A program made the position numbers and the translations under genes. Below are positions 1-9,548 of a stretch of 46,027 bases of DNA, in pieces; the stretch's first letter is position 1; every line of letters starts with the position of its first letter. The stretch spans positions 91,363-137,389 of the forward strand of contig PBAR01000011.1 of the NCBI GenBank assembly GCA_002718285.1, written 5' to 3'. This stretch comes from Fidelibacterota bacterium (lineage in GTDB: Bacteria; Marinisomatota; Marinisomatia; Marinisomatales; UBA1611). The notes beneath the pieces were generated by a model, which worked only from the letters and a program-made list of their open reading frames with translations, had not been told where the DNA came from and ran no database searches.

Positions 1-914
1 TAATTATTGGTTTTTTCTTCTTCAGATATTGTTTCCTCATTTTTTCCTTCTTCTAATTTATTTTTAATTCCAGACAAAGAAGATTGATTTTCCCTTTTTT
101 CACTAATACTTTCTGGATCATTACGCCTGTTAGCAGGGACGAAGGTCATTAATTTTTCTTTAATTAAAATAGGATGTTCCCTTGCATGAATACTAATAAT
201 CCCTTCTAATACAATATTTTTTAACATTAATTCATTTTCAGATTTTCGTTTTAATTTTCCTCCAATAGGTAAAAAAACCATATTCGCAAAAAACACTCCA
301 TAAAAAGTAGTAATTAATGCTGTTCCCATTCCTTTAAGCAATTCAGCAAACTTATCTGCCACATTATAATTAATATTAAAATCACCTCCTCCACCAGAAA
401 AATTATTCATCATTACAATTAACCCAAGTACAGTTCCAAGCATACCGAATGCTGGGGCATATGAACCCATATATAAAAAAAGTTCCTGCCCTGCTATATG
501 GCGAACAGCAATATTATCTATTTCTAAATTCAAGAATGTTCTTAAACGAGATGATTCTTTTTCATTTATTGCTAATTCAAGTCCATTGCGAAGAAAAACA
601 CTTTGAATCTCAGGAAGTTCTCTCTCCAAAGAAAGCAATCCATTTTTTTTTGATTTTTCAGCTATTAGCACTATGTCATCTATTGTTTTTTTATAATCAT
701 ATACTTCATCTGTAAATACATTTTTTATTATTGCGAAAAGATTCCCCACAGCATGAATCGGAAGATTAACCATTGTGGCAGCCAGAGTCCCTCCAATTAC
801 TATAATTAATGCATGAAGCTGCGTGAACCAAAAAACATTACCTCCACTTAAAAGAATTCCAATTATTATAATAGCTGTTCCTGATAAAAGGCCTATAATT
901 GTTCCAAGATCCAT
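1..914 (-). CDS. motA: MotA-type flagellar stator / proton-channel protein (3' end at window edge)
   Basis: This is an inner-membrane ion-channel subunit of the MotA/TolQ/ExbB family. With MotB it would form the stator that drives the flagellar motor. My translation starts MDLGTIIGLLSG and gives 304 residues before the edge. The last two bases read TA, so a stop codon may lie exactly at the edge. Helices are visible at about 5-24 and 33-52, then a charged cytoplasmic loop with the RNGLELAINE segment (109-118), then helices at about 152-170 (APAFGMLGTVLG, Pro154) and 197-217 (GTALITTFYGVFFANM, Pro216). These match the MotA proline-containing helices 3 and 4. The C-terminus is an unusually long acidic and basic tail. 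A ribosome-binding site, AAAGGAT, precedes the ATG. MotA fits better than ExbB/TolQ because of the N-terminal helix pair and the large loop. motB would be expected just outside the window. Confidence 0.88.
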   Translation of the reverse strand, partial: MDLGTIIGLLSGTAIIIIGILLSGGNVFWFTQLHALIIVIGGTLAATMVNLPIHAVGNLFAIIKNVFTDEVYDYKKTIDDIVLIAEKSKKNGLLSLERELPEIQSVFLRNGLELAINEKESSRLRTFLNLEIDNIAVRHIAGQELFLYMGSYAPAFGMLGTVLGLIVMMNNFSGGGGDFNINYNVADKFAELLKGMGTALITTFYGVFFANMVFLPIGGKLKRKSENELMLKNIVLEGIISIHAREHPILIKEKLMTFVPANRRNDPESISEKRENQSSLSGIKNKLEEGKNEETISEEEKTNN

Positions 915-997
915 ATTATATCCTTTATTTATTAAGCAAGTTAAAAATAATTATATAATAACCTTTGAGGTATTCTATCCGATACATCAAGCCTCAA

Positions 998-1825
998 TTA
1001 GTTCTTTTTTTTATGCCTATAAAGTGATTTACTATTTTCATATAATCGTTTTTCTTCCTTATCGGATAAACTATGAAAACCATTTCGATTTATTTTATCT
1101 AGGAGCTTGTTAATATCTTGCTCTAATTCTTGGCGATGAGATATTTTCTTTTCTTCTAATTGTATTTTATACTCTAATGTACTTTTCCGAATAGAAAACC
1201 AAATATTTTTCCAATTCCAACGACTTTTTAACATAACATATCCTATCACCATACCACCTAAATGGGTTATATGACTTATTTGTGTCACACTATTGAAAGA
1301 TGATACAAATGCTATAACACCAATACCAATGACAAAAAAAATGGATTTTATGGGGAAAATACCATATAGATACACTATACGATTTGGATATGTAATTCCG
1401 TAAGCAAGTAATACACCAAAAACAGCACCACTCGCTCCTACAACAGGAATAGCAGAATTTAGAGAAAACAAAGTTGTCAATATTCCAGAACCGATTCCTG
1501 TTATAAAATAATATTTAAGAAAATGTTGCTTACCCCACAGACGTTCCAATTCACTCCCAAACATCCATAGTACAAACATATTAATTAGAACGTGCCAAAT
1601 TCCTCCGTGAAAAAATAAATATGTAAAAGGTTGCCATATCATGTATTGTGTCCAAATCTGCTTTGGAACCAAACCAAACAGTTCAAAAAACAATCTATCA
1701 GACCCTGATAATGATTGTAGTAAAAATATACTAAAATTGATAGAAACCAATAGTTTTATAGAATCTGTAAACAAACTCGGTCTATATGAAAATTCCCCAC
1801 GATTAGATTGGAATTGATATCTCAT
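998..1825 (-). CDS. Rhomboid-family intramembrane serine protease
   Basis: This 275-residue multi-pass inner-membrane protein cuts other membrane proteins within the bilayer. The rhomboid signature is complete: the loop-1 region FFHGGIWHVLINM (71-83), the nucleophile in GASG (Ser132) and the catalytic histidine in HITHLGG (His188). The order fits the six-helix rhomboid core, followed by a charged cytoplasmic tail of about 75 residues that could be a coiled coil. The start is ATG with no clear Shine-Dalgarno sequence. It lies between recO and the motA-type gene on the same strand, with gaps of 72 and 83 bases. Its substrate cannot be read from the sequence. Confidence 0.93.
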   Translation of the reverse strand: MRYQFQSNRGEFSYRPSLFTDSIKLLVSINFSIFLLQSLSGSDRLFFELFGLVPKQIWTQYMIWQPFTYLFFHGGIWHVLINMFVLWMFGSELERLWGKQHFLKYYFITGIGSGILTTLFSLNSAIPVVGASGAVFGVLLAYGITYPNRIVYLYGIFPIKSIFFVIGIGVIAFVSSFNSVTQISHITHLGGMVIGYVMLKSRWNWKNIWFSIRKSTLEYKIQLEEKKISHRQELEQDINKLLDKINRNGFHSLSDKEEKRLYENSKSLYRHKKKN

Positions 1826-1897
1826 AACTTAATAAATATACATAATTCTTTTGTTCCTAAATAGTTCCTTGGATCAGCATTAGCTATTAAAATATTA

Positions 1898-2590
1898 TTA
1901 AGCATCTGATAAGATTTTTCTGACAACTGCCATAGATTTAATTCCCTCTAAACCATCAAAATGATATTGCATTAGAATCCATAGATAATTACTAATGATT
2001 TTTCTATCTTGCGAAGTAATCAATTCAGCTGGAATATTATGAATATTTTGCTCTAATAATTTTTTTAATATAAAAACACTATTAGGCCCATTATTTAAAT
2101 CAGGGAGTACAATTCCTGGAAATTGTCTCTGATCAAGGCTAGGACGAAACCCAAGATGTGTAAGTAATGTACATTCATAAAACCAAAATAAAATATTGGT
2201 ATCAATATTTTTTTTATTGAATTCTCTAAGTACTACAACAAGTTTATTAAATAATTCTGGGTGTGGGTCATATTCTGATAATGTTTTTTCTGTCATTTCA
2301 AGAATTGCCATTGATAATGTAATAGACCTTAAATCCTGTAATATTCCAGGCCATGATTCACGAAAATCTGCCTTGTTAATTAATTTTAATTCTTGATTGG
2401 GTTTATCACGATATATTATATCAAGATAACTTATTGGCTGGAATTGAGATGATTTTGGAGATTTTTTTGATCTAGCTCCTTTTACAATAAAACTAATTTT
2501 ACCATAATCTTTACTAAAACATCTAGCAATCAAGCTTGTATCTCCATAAGGAAAAGATTTTAATACAATTACTTGCGTGTGAATAACCAC
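1898..2590 (-). CDS. recO: DNA repair protein RecO
   Basis: RecO (230 residues) is a cytoplasmic recombination mediator. With RecR it loads RecA onto SSB-coated single-stranded DNA in the RecFOR gap-repair pathway. The N-terminal OB-fold signature is clear: HTQVIVLKSFPYGDTSLIAR, then YGKISFIVKGARSKKS. It is followed by a helical domain with a FYECTLLTHLGFRPSLDQ segment. The four-cysteine zinc site found in some RecO proteins is not present. The start is GTG at 2590, which gives the usual N-terminus. It lies 38 bases downstream of proS on the same strand, so the two may be co-transcribed. Confidence 0.92.
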   Translation of the reverse strand: MVIHTQVIVLKSFPYGDTSLIARCFSKDYGKISFIVKGARSKKSPKSSQFQPISYLDIIYRDKPNQELKLINKADFRESWPGILQDLRSITLSMAILEMTEKTLSEYDPHPELFNKLVVVLREFNKKNIDTNILFWFYECTLLTHLGFRPSLDQRQFPGIVLPDLNNGPNSVFILKKLLEQNIHNIPAELITSQDRKIISNYLWILMQYHFDGLEGIKSMAVVRKILSDA

Positions 2591-2628
2591 TTTTATACTT
2601 GGAAAATAAGATCAGAGTAAAATAAAAA

Positions 2629-4095
2629 TCAGTACGCTTTAGCGTAAATAACCTCGTGCTTTGCTGGATTGCCAGAAAAAATACAAGTCATTCCTGAAGG
2701 TTTCTCATTAAATGGGATGCATCTGATTGTCGCTTTTGTTTCTTCTTTAACTTTTTTTTCTGTTTTTTCTGTTCCATCCCATCCGCATCGGATAAAACCA
2801 CCTTTTTTTATGATGGATTTAAATCTATCGTAATTAATAACCTTATATATATTTTCTTTTTGAAACTTTTGTGCTTGTTTAAATAATCCCATTTGAATAT
2901 CATTAAGTAAACTAGGGATTTTTTTTACCAAATCTTTTTTATCTAAAATTTGTTTTTCGCTATTATCTCTTCTTACTAAAACAACATTATTGCTTTGTAT
3001 GTCACGAGGCCCGATTTCCATTCTAAGTGGGACTCCTTTCATCTCCCATTCGTTATATTTAAACCCTGGAGAATTATCTGACCAATCTACAGAAATACGA
3101 ATAGCAGATTTTTTTAAATTAGAAATTATTAAATCCAGATATTCCTTAACTTCAACTTTTTGCTTTTTACTTTTAAAAATAGGGATTACTATCACCTGAA
3201 TTGGAGCTATTCTTGGTGGCAGTCTCAAACCTTTTTGATCGCCATGCGTTAAAACAACTGCTCCTATCAACCTGGTGCTTATACCCCAGCTTGTAGCCCA
3301 AACAAATTCTTCTTTATTATCTTTCGTTTGAAATGTAACATTAAATGCTTTTGCAAAATTTTGACCCAAATTATGAGATGTGCCAGCTTGTAATGCCCTC
3401 TTATCTCCCATCATAGCTTCTATACAATATGTTTTATCAGCCCCAGCAAATTTTTCGGATTCAGTTTTTAATCCTGAAATTACGGGTATCGCTAAATAAT
3501 CTTCAGCAAGGATGCGATAAAATTCTAAAATATCTAATGTCTCTTTCTGCGCTTCTTCAGCTGTTGCATGAGCCGTATGACCCTCCTGCCATAAAAATTC
3601 CGAAGTACGTAAAAACAAACGGGTACGCATTTCCCAACGTACAACATTAGCCCATTGATTGATCAAGATTGGAAGATCTCGATACGATTGAATCCATTTT
3701 TTATACATAGACCATATTACTGTTTCTGAAGTGGGGCGTATAATTATTTCTTCTTCGAGTTTAGATTCAGGATCTACAATTATTCCATATTTATCATCCG
3801 ATTTTAGTTTTGTGTGTGTTACAACAGCACATTCTTTAGCAAATCCTTCCACATGTTCGGCTTCTTTAATCAGAAATGACTTAGGAATAAATAAAGGGAA
3901 ATAAGCATTAATGTGTCCAGTAGATTTAATCATTTTATCAAATACATTTTTTATATTATCCCAGAGCTCAAATCCATAGGGACAAATAACCATAGTTCCT
4001 TTAACTGGTCCATATTCTGCTAAGCCAGCCCGATTTACAACTTGTGTATACCAGTTGGAAAAATCAGTTTTGTGATCTGGTAAATGCTTGCTCAT
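2629..4095 (-). CDS. proS: Prolyl-tRNA synthetase, short archaeal/eukaryote-like type
   Basis: This cytoplasmic class II aminoacyl-tRNA synthetase charges tRNA-Pro. Class II motif 2 is visible around RLFLRTSEFLWQEGHTAHA. The long editing insertion of the bacterial ProS type is missing. Instead there are an anticodon-binding domain (GVPLRMEIGPRDI) and a cysteine-bearing C-terminal domain ending in AKAY, as in archaeal, eukaryotic and some bacterial enzymes. I place the start at the ATG at 4095 (488 residues, MSKHLPDHK). An in-frame TTG at 4110 would add five residues and cannot be excluded; neither start has a strong ribosome-binding site. It is first in the minus-strand group proS-recO-rhomboid and is divergent from the SpoU gene. 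Confidence 0.95.
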   Translation of the reverse strand: MSKHLPDHKTDFSNWYTQVVNRAGLAEYGPVKGTMVICPYGFELWDNIKNVFDKMIKSTGHINAYFPLFIPKSFLIKEAEHVEGFAKECAVVTHTKLKSDDKYGIIVDPESKLEEEIIIRPTSETVIWSMYKKWIQSYRDLPILINQWANVVRWEMRTRLFLRTSEFLWQEGHTAHATAEEAQKETLDILEFYRILAEDYLAIPVISGLKTESEKFAGADKTYCIEAMMGDKRALQAGTSHNLGQNFAKAFNVTFQTKDNKEEFVWATSWGISTRLIGAVVLTHGDQKGLRLPPRIAPIQVIVIPIFKSKKQKVEVKEYLDLIISNLKKSAIRISVDWSDNSPGFKYNEWEMKGVPLRMEIGPRDIQSNNVVLVRRDNSEKQILDKKDLVKKIPSLLNDIQMGLFKQAQKFQKENIYKVINYDRFKSIIKKGGFIRCGWDGTEKTEKKVKEETKATIRCIPFNEKPSGMTCIFSGNPAKHEVIYAKAY

Positions 4096-4323
4096 ATTGT
4101 TATACGCCAATTATAACTGATTTTAAATTACTTGGTTGATTGGGAGACACCAAGATACATTTGTGCAGAATTCTATTTTAATATTCACACTATAATGTAT
4201 AATTACCAGATATAAGTTTCACTTTTGTTGATACCTAATTGGGGTTAAGATTGTAATAATTATTATAAGATTCAGGATTTTTTTAATACAATTGTTTAAA
4301 AATTTTATAAATAAACATTTAAT

Positions 4324-5076
4324 ATGATTACAAATAACATGGTGAAATATTTTCAATCTCTTAAACATCAAAAATATAGATTGAAATACAAACAATTTTT
4401 GATAGAAGGGAAAAGAATTATAACTGAAGCTGTAAAAAATGACTTTATGTTTCACATCGTACTTTATACCGAAAAATTTAAAATTAAGAACCCTGGCTTT
4501 ATTGAAAATCTAATTTCTAAAGGACACTATATTGAATGTTTATCAAAGAAAAAGATCAATAAGATCGCACTTACAAAAACACCATCTGGCATTATTGCAA
4601 TTTGTAATTTACCAGAGCAAAGTCAATTTAATTTCATATCTAATAATTGGCTGTATTTGGATCAGATTTCAAATCCAGGAAATCTTGGAACACTATTTAG
4701 AACAGCTGCTTGGTTTCGAATAAAAAACATCGCATTGTCTCCAAAATCATTAGATCCATATAACCCAAAAGTAATTCGTGCAGGCATGGGAGCTCACTTC
4801 TACCTTTCAATCCATCAAGGAATCAATATAAATATTTTTAAAGAACACAACTATTATACTATCGGCGCTGATCACCGTGGAGAATCCTTAAATCGGGATT
4901 TTGAAATCCCTAACCGTTGGGTTTTAGTTCTTGGAGGAGAATCCCACGGATTATCAAAAACAGTAGATAATAAATTAGATATAATGCTATCAATACCAAA
5001 AAATGGATTTGGCGATTCATTAAATGTATCTATAGCTGGATCTATTCTTTTATATGAACTATATAAAAACCAATAA
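4324..5076 (+). CDS. TrmH/SpoU-family RNA 2'-O-ribose methyltransferase
   Basis: This 250-residue SPOUT-fold enzyme transfers a methyl group from SAM to a ribose 2'-OH of rRNA or tRNA. The three SpoU motifs are all present: NPGNLGTLFRTAAWF, LVLGGESHGLS, and IPKNGFGDSLNVSIAGSILL. The N-terminus (KYFQSLKHQKYRLKYKQFLIEGKRI) matches the substrate-binding domain typical of the RlmB/TsnR branch. The exact target nucleotide cannot be read from the sequence, so I give no symbol. It starts with ATG and is divergent from proS. The next gene begins 146 bases downstream, so it may or may not belong to the envelope operon that follows. Confidence 0.9.
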   Translation: MITNNMVKYFQSLKHQKYRLKYKQFLIEGKRIITEAVKNDFMFHIVLYTEKFKIKNPGFIENLISKGHYIECLSKKKINKIALTKTPSGIIAICNLPEQSQFNFISNNWLYLDQISNPGNLGTLFRTAAWFRIKNIALSPKSLDPYNPKVIRAGMGAHFYLSIHQGININIFKEHNYYTIGADHRGESLNRDFEIPNRWVLVLGGESHGLSKTVDNKLDIMLSIPKNGFGDSLNVSIAGSILLYELYKNQ

Positions 5077-5222
5077 TAAAAATTCCCACATTAACTCTAA
5101 TATTTAAATATCTTTAACACACCAATATATTTTAAATATTTTATATTATTCAATTCACCTTTTCTAATTTAAAATTGAGATTCGTAATTTTCATGAAATG
5201 AATTTTCGGGGTCCTGAACAGA

Positions 5223-6020
5223 ATGGAAAACGACACATTGACAATTCGCACGGCTTTTATGGTTGTAATCGCATCAATACTATCTGCCTTATTGATCGGC
5301 TGGCTGATTATCGGGGTCGGCATGGTTTCATCCGAAACACCAAATAAATTTTATACTTTTCTTTCTGTTATAATAGGCCAAGGATTCATGTTGGTGCCCT
5401 TATTTTGGTTTTTAAAATCAAGAAATGAACCAATCACTAATAGACTACGTTTACACCCTGTTTCAAAAAATACTTTATTAAGCACAATATATTTTTCCAT
5501 TGGCTTAACTGTATTTTCTGATGAATTAGATCGTATTATTCAAATGATTATTCCTCAACCTGAATATATCAACGAATTAAGTTCTACTTTGCAACCAGAA
5601 ACTGTTACAGGATTTGTTTTATTATTTATGGCCATTGTAATTATTGCTCCAATTGGTGAAGAGTTACTATTTAGAGGATTTCTTCAGAAATTTCTAGAAA
5701 AACACTGGAAAGATGTGACCCGTGCGATTTTAGTTACTAGTTTATTTTTTGCAATTATCCACATGAATTCTTATTGGCTAATTCAAATTTATATTTTAGG
5801 AATTTTTCTGGGTTATTTATCATGGAAAACTAACTCTGTTATACCCAGTTTGATACTACACTCAATTAATAACGGTACTGCCATGCTATTTTCATTTACT
5901 GATATAAATATTGGTATTATTTATTTATGGCATGATCATGTGGCTCCTTGGATTATAGTTATATCATCGTTTTTAGTTGTGCATGGATTTAGAGGAATTA
6001 ATCATAGTATAAAAAAATGA
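5223..6020 (+). CDS. CPBP-family (CAAX-like) intramembrane metalloprotease
   Basis: This 265-residue polytopic membrane protein has the three metal-site motifs of the CPBP/Abi family: EELLFRG (Glu146, Glu147, Arg151), FFAIIH (His180) and HSINN (His213, Asn217). Bacterial members are intramembrane endopeptidases with mostly unknown substrates; some are bacteriocin self-immunity proteins. Its stop codon overlaps the mgtE start by four bases (ATGA), so the two are probably translationally coupled. It is the first gene of the packed envelope operon that runs to the terminator at 10724-10752. Confidence 0.9.
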   Translation: MENDTLTIRTAFMVVIASILSALLIGWLIIGVGMVSSETPNKFYTFLSVIIGQGFMLVPLFWFLKSRNEPITNRLRLHPVSKNTLLSTIYFSIGLTVFSDELDRIIQMIIPQPEYINELSSTLQPETVTGFVLLFMAIVIIAPIGEELLFRGFLQKFLEKHWKDVTRAILVTSLFFAIIHMNSYWLIQIYILGIFLGYLSWKTNSVIPSLILHSINNGTAMLFSFTDINIGIIYLWHDHVAPWIIVISSFLVVHGFRGINHSIKK

Positions 6021-7387
6021 GAAAAGAACTTTTTGACCATGAAATCACAATCTTGCGTGATACATTTAGACGGCTATTGCGTCGCAATGCTAATACCAAT
6101 TTAGAAAAATTAATCAATAAAACTCATCCAGCTGATTTGGCAATAATTTTTCGTTACTTTCTAGATGAAGAACAAGAACAAGTCTTTTCAATTTTAAAAG
6201 CAAATGAACAAACTGCATCATTTTTAATAGAATTAGATGATACTATACTCCAAAATTTGTTACAAAATGAAAATCCAGAGCGAATTTCAGCACTAATTCG
6301 TAAAGCGCCCGTTAACGATCAAAGCTATATACTCGGCAACCTCGATGAATATAAATCACAGTCAGTAATTGATTTATTAAAACGGGAAGAAAAAGCGGAA
6401 ATTGAAGAATTAATGGGATATCCTCAAGATTCTGCTGGTGCATTGATGACTACAGATATATTTACCTTACATCAAGATATAACTTGCGGCAATGCATTAA
6501 AAAAACTACAAGACCAAGAAGATGCTGAAATGGTTTTTTATCTTTATTTGACAGAAGATGATGGCCGCCTTACAGGAGTTGCATCTCTTCGCGCCTTGGC
6601 AACTTCTCAATCAAATACAAAAATGCGTGATATTATGATCAAAAAGGTTCATTCTGTTAGGCCTGAAACCGATCAAGAAGATGTTGCTAAAATTGTAGCC
6701 CAATACAATTATCTTGCTGTCCCCGTTTTAGATGAAAGTAATAAAATACTAGGAATTATCACTGTGGATGATGTTGTTGACGTAATCAGAGAGGAGGCAA
6801 CAGAAGATTTTCTCAAAATGGCAGGTGCCGGTAAAGACAGAGAAATTCTCCTAAAATCAAGTTGGGAAAATGCCAAAGCACGGTTACCATGGTTATTCGC
6901 AAGCTGGATAGGAGGTATTATAGCAGCGAATATAATTGGTGCTTTTGAACACATGTTAGAAAGTATACTTGCGTTAGCTGCTTTTATCCCGATCATTATT
7001 GGGATGGGAGGAAATATTGGGACACAATCATCTACAATAATTGTTAGAGGAATGGCTACTGGAAGAGTTGAGAAAGGTGGTGAATTAAAGGTTCTTTTTA
7101 AAGAAATCCGTGTAGGAATAATATTAGGATTACTTTATGGGGTCCTTCTGGGGGTTTTTGCAAAACTTAAATTTATAGATTCAGACCCAATTCTTGGCAT
7201 TGTTGTTGGGATTAGTATTTGCGCTTCCATGTTACTGGCAGTTTCTGTAGGTTCAATCACACCCCTTTTTTTAAGAAAATTAGATATCGACCCAGCTATT
7301 GCTACAGGTCCATTTGTGACTACCAGTATTGATATTTTAGGTGTTTTATTATATTTCATGATTGCGGGTTTATTGCTAAACCTCTAA
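6017..7387 (+). CDS. mgtE: MgtE-family magnesium channel/transporter
   Basis: This 456-residue inner-membrane protein admits Mg2+ and closes when cytoplasmic Mg2+ is high. The usual order is complete: a helical MgtE-N domain (about 1-130), two CBS domains (about 137-265, with GYPQDSAGALM at the start and GIITVDDVVDVI near the end), and a five-helix pore domain (about 285-456). The pore segments include GMGGNIGTQSSTIIVRGMA and, in the last helix, VTTSIDILGVLLYF, whose aspartate is the pore ligand in studied MgtE proteins. Length and motifs are normal. It overlaps the CPBP gene by four bases and lies four bases before the glycosyltransferase gene. Confidence 0.96.
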   Translation: MRKELFDHEITILRDTFRRLLRRNANTNLEKLINKTHPADLAIIFRYFLDEEQEQVFSILKANEQTASFLIELDDTILQNLLQNENPERISALIRKAPVNDQSYILGNLDEYKSQSVIDLLKREEKAEIEELMGYPQDSAGALMTTDIFTLHQDITCGNALKKLQDQEDAEMVFYLYLTEDDGRLTGVASLRALATSQSNTKMRDIMIKKVHSVRPETDQEDVAKIVAQYNYLAVPVLDESNKILGIITVDDVVDVIREEATEDFLKMAGAGKDREILLKSSWENAKARLPWLFASWIGGIIAANIIGAFEHMLESILALAAFIPIIIGMGGNIGTQSSTIIVRGMATGRVEKGGELKVLFKEIRVGIILGLLYGVLLGVFAKLKFIDSDPILGIVVGISICASMLLAVSVGSITPLFLRKLDIDPAIATGPFVTTSIDILGVLLYFMIAGLLLNL

Positions 7388-7391
7388 TCAA

Positions 7392-8480
7392 ATGCATATG
7401 GCGTTATATTTATTCACAGGTTTATACCTGTGTTTTGTTGTTTTCATAATTATTGGTTTATTGAAACATAACCCTAAGGTTGAAAAAGAAATTGATGATT
7501 TATCAACAGTTTCAATAGTTATTGCGGCCAGAAATGAAGAAAATAATATAAAATATTTAATTGATGACCTGATAAATCAAAATTATCCAAAGGAAAAAAT
7601 AGAAATTATAATTGCAAATGATCGCTCTGTAGATCGTACTGGAGAAATTATAGATGAAACAGCAAAAAAATATTCATTTTTTCACCATATAAAGATTAAA
7701 AAAACTAATAAAAGTATGACTCCCAAAAAAAATGCTCTACAACAAGCAATTCATCATGCCGCAGGCAATATTATCATTAGTACTGATGCAGATTGCCGTG
7801 TCCCTAAAACTTGGGTTAAATCTATGGCATCTTCTGTACAAAAAAATAAAGGAATATCGATTGGGTTTTCCCGTGTTGAAGGGAAATCTTTCTTCAGTAA
7901 ATACCAAATGATTGACTTTTTCAGTATTACTGTCGCAAATGCAGGTGTAGGTGGATGGAATACTTTTTGGTCTGGTAGTGGACAAAATCTTGGATATAAA
8001 AAAAAAAGTTTTGAAATGATAAATGGTTTCCACCCTGTTAAAGATAAAATTTCTGGTGATGATATGTATTTAGTCCAAGCAATTTCAGAAAAAATTGGGG
8101 GAATAATAAATATGAACCCACGTTCTTTTGTCTTAACAAAACCAGTTAAATCAATTAAAGACTTCCTAAACCAAAAAATAAGATGGTCATCTAACGCTCG
8201 AAATAATTTAAATAAAAAACCACTATTTTTTATTTTTCTTATAAGTGCATTTTTTTGCAACTTAACCCTGTTAATTGGTTTTTTATTACTAATACCAGGA
8301 ATCCAATTTATGTTTTTTATCAAATTTATTTTTGAGGGCATAGTTATTTTTCTTGGAGGCAGATTATTTAAGACCCCAATATCCCCGCTAGTTTATATGG
8401 TCTGGTCTTTAATACAGCCTTTATATATTCCTTGTGTTGGGATATTAGGTTTATTTGATTTTTACTCATGGAAAAAATAA
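7392..8480 (+). CDS. Membrane-anchored family-2 glycosyltransferase
   Basis: This 362-residue GT-A-fold enzyme transfers a sugar from a nucleotide sugar, probably to an envelope lipid or polysaccharide. The N-terminus has one membrane helix (about 4-24). The catalytic domain starts with VSIVIAARNEENNI, has the metal-binding DAD (Asp132, Asp134) in STDADCRVP, and a QKIRW (QxxRW-type) motif near residue 262. Two or three C-terminal helices follow, as in processive or lipid-directed GT2 enzymes. ATG codons at 7392 and 7398 are both possible starts. It overlaps the next gene by 13 bases. The acceptor is unknown. Confidence 0.88.
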   Translation: MHMALYLFTGLYLCFVVFIIIGLLKHNPKVEKEIDDLSTVSIVIAARNEENNIKYLIDDLINQNYPKEKIEIIIANDRSVDRTGEIIDETAKKYSFFHHIKIKKTNKSMTPKKNALQQAIHHAAGNIIISTDADCRVPKTWVKSMASSVQKNKGISIGFSRVEGKSFFSKYQMIDFFSITVANAGVGGWNTFWSGSGQNLGYKKKSFEMINGFHPVKDKISGDDMYLVQAISEKIGGIINMNPRSFVLTKPVKSIKDFLNQKIRWSSNARNNLNKKPLFFIFLISAFFCNLTLLIGFLLLIPGIQFMFFIKFIFEGIVIFLGGRLFKTPISPLVYMVWSLIQPLYIPCVGILGLFDFYSWKK

Positions 8481-9172
8481 TTAAAAAGATCTTTTTCTTT
8501 TCTATAATTATTAATTGCATTCTTGGGCAGAATTATAATATTTCTGTCTTTAATATTCCTGTCGCTGAAGTTAAACAGATCTTTAATAACCAAAATACGA
8601 TTGAATACGAAGCTAGAAGTGTTGGCATTATAGATATGATTTGGCCAACAAAAAATTTTTATTCTTGTAAATTTGATTCAAATAATTATGGTATTCGCGG
8701 TTGGAGAAAAAATATTAAGCAAGGTGATTATAAAAAGAAAACCCATGTTAATTATAATCCTGAGACATCCGAATTAATATATGATTCAAATAAAAAGGTA
8801 CCCATTACAGAATACACACAAAATATTTTTACACTGCTTGCAATGGTTCAAAAAACAAATTATGTAAAGCTCGATGCCCATTGGTTTAAATTTGAACATA
8901 ATGGCCAACTTGGAAAAGCAAGGTTCCTTTGGGCCGATAGTATCAATGTCAACTATGGGGAAAATACTATACTCTGTGATCATTATCGATTGGACATAAT
9001 ATTGGATAATGATTCTGATAAATTACAAGAAACATCGGATTATTTTATGAGTGAAATCATCTCTCCATCAATTATAAGACAGCTTTGGGTTTCAAGAGAA
9101 TCAAAAAAACGAATTATACAGACCTCCGTAGATTATAAAGGATTAACTATTTTAGCATTAATTGATGAATAA
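8468..9172 (+). CDS. Exported DUF3108-like protein
   Basis: This 234-residue protein has a signal peptide (about 1-20, ending near CILGQ) and a predicted beta-rich body. The pattern resembles DUF3108 periplasmic proteins: an early GIIDMIWPTKNFYSC stretch, then GWRKNIKQGDYKKKTHVNY, then a C-terminal IRQLWVSRESKKRIIQ. No enzyme motif is visible and the function of that family is unknown. It overlaps the glycosyltransferase by 13 bases and the following membrane protein by 8, so it is clearly within the envelope operon. The family call is by pattern only. Confidence 0.65.
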   Translation: MEKIIKKIFFFSIIINCILGQNYNISVFNIPVAEVKQIFNNQNTIEYEARSVGIIDMIWPTKNFYSCKFDSNNYGIRGWRKNIKQGDYKKKTHVNYNPETSELIYDSNKKVPITEYTQNIFTLLAMVQKTNYVKLDAHWFKFEHNGQLGKARFLWADSINVNYGENTILCDHYRLDIILDNDSDKLQETSDYFMSEIISPSIIRQLWVSRESKKRIIQTSVDYKGLTILALIDE

Positions 9173-9548
9173 AAAAATATTTTGGAAAATATATAAAAAA
9201 AAGATTTTACTTTGGATCTTTACCTGTTTTTTAATAGGTATAGCAATACACTTTGGAATAGATAAAAAAATAATTATCTTTATTTCTATTTTATTTGGAA
9301 TCTTTACACAGCTATTTGCAGGTCTAGCTGCATTGATTACTTTAATACCCGTTATCGGACCTTTGATAGTAAAAATTGTAACCATTCCAGGCTTTTTTCT
9401 ATTAAATGCTTTAGGAACAATAGTATCAGGTATTGCTATTCGGAAAGGATATACAGAAAAATTGGCAAGAGGAAGAGTTGTTACTCTAGGTATTATGGTT
9501 GGAATAATTATTGGGTATATAATTGGTAACTTATTACCGTTAAAATGA
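9165..9548 (+). CDS. Small hydrophobic membrane protein, unknown
   Basis: This 127-residue protein has a basic N-terminus (MNKKIFWKIYKKK) and about four membrane segments (roughly 14-30, 36-50, 55-85 and 104-124). A positively charged loop, RKGYTEKLARGR, precedes the last helix. I recognise no family. The ATG at 9165 is preferred over a TTG one codon earlier. The start overlaps the end of the DUF3108-like gene and the stop overlaps the AroQ-like start by four bases (ATGA), which strongly supports it as a real, coupled gene. Confidence 0.75.
   Translation: MNKKIFWKIYKKKILLWIFTCFLIGIAIHFGIDKKIIIFISILFGIFTQLFAGLAALITLIPVIGPLIVKIVTIPGFFLLNALGTIVSGIAIRKGYTEKLARGRVVTLGIMVGIIIGYIIGNLLPLK

Noticed and set aside
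823..1113. Plus-strand open frame of 96 codons
   Set aside because: It overlaps the start of motA and the end of the rhomboid gene on the opposite strand and has no recognisable protein pattern.
4102..4115. TATAAT-like -10 box and TTG start in front of proS
   Set aside because: No matching -35 box is seen, and a transcript from it would leave almost no leader before the ATG at 4095, so I do not list it as a promoter.
7754..8341. Minus-strand open frame of 195 codons inside the glycosyltransferase gene
   Set aside because: The plus-strand frame has GT2 motifs and is embedded in an operon; the shadow frame has none.
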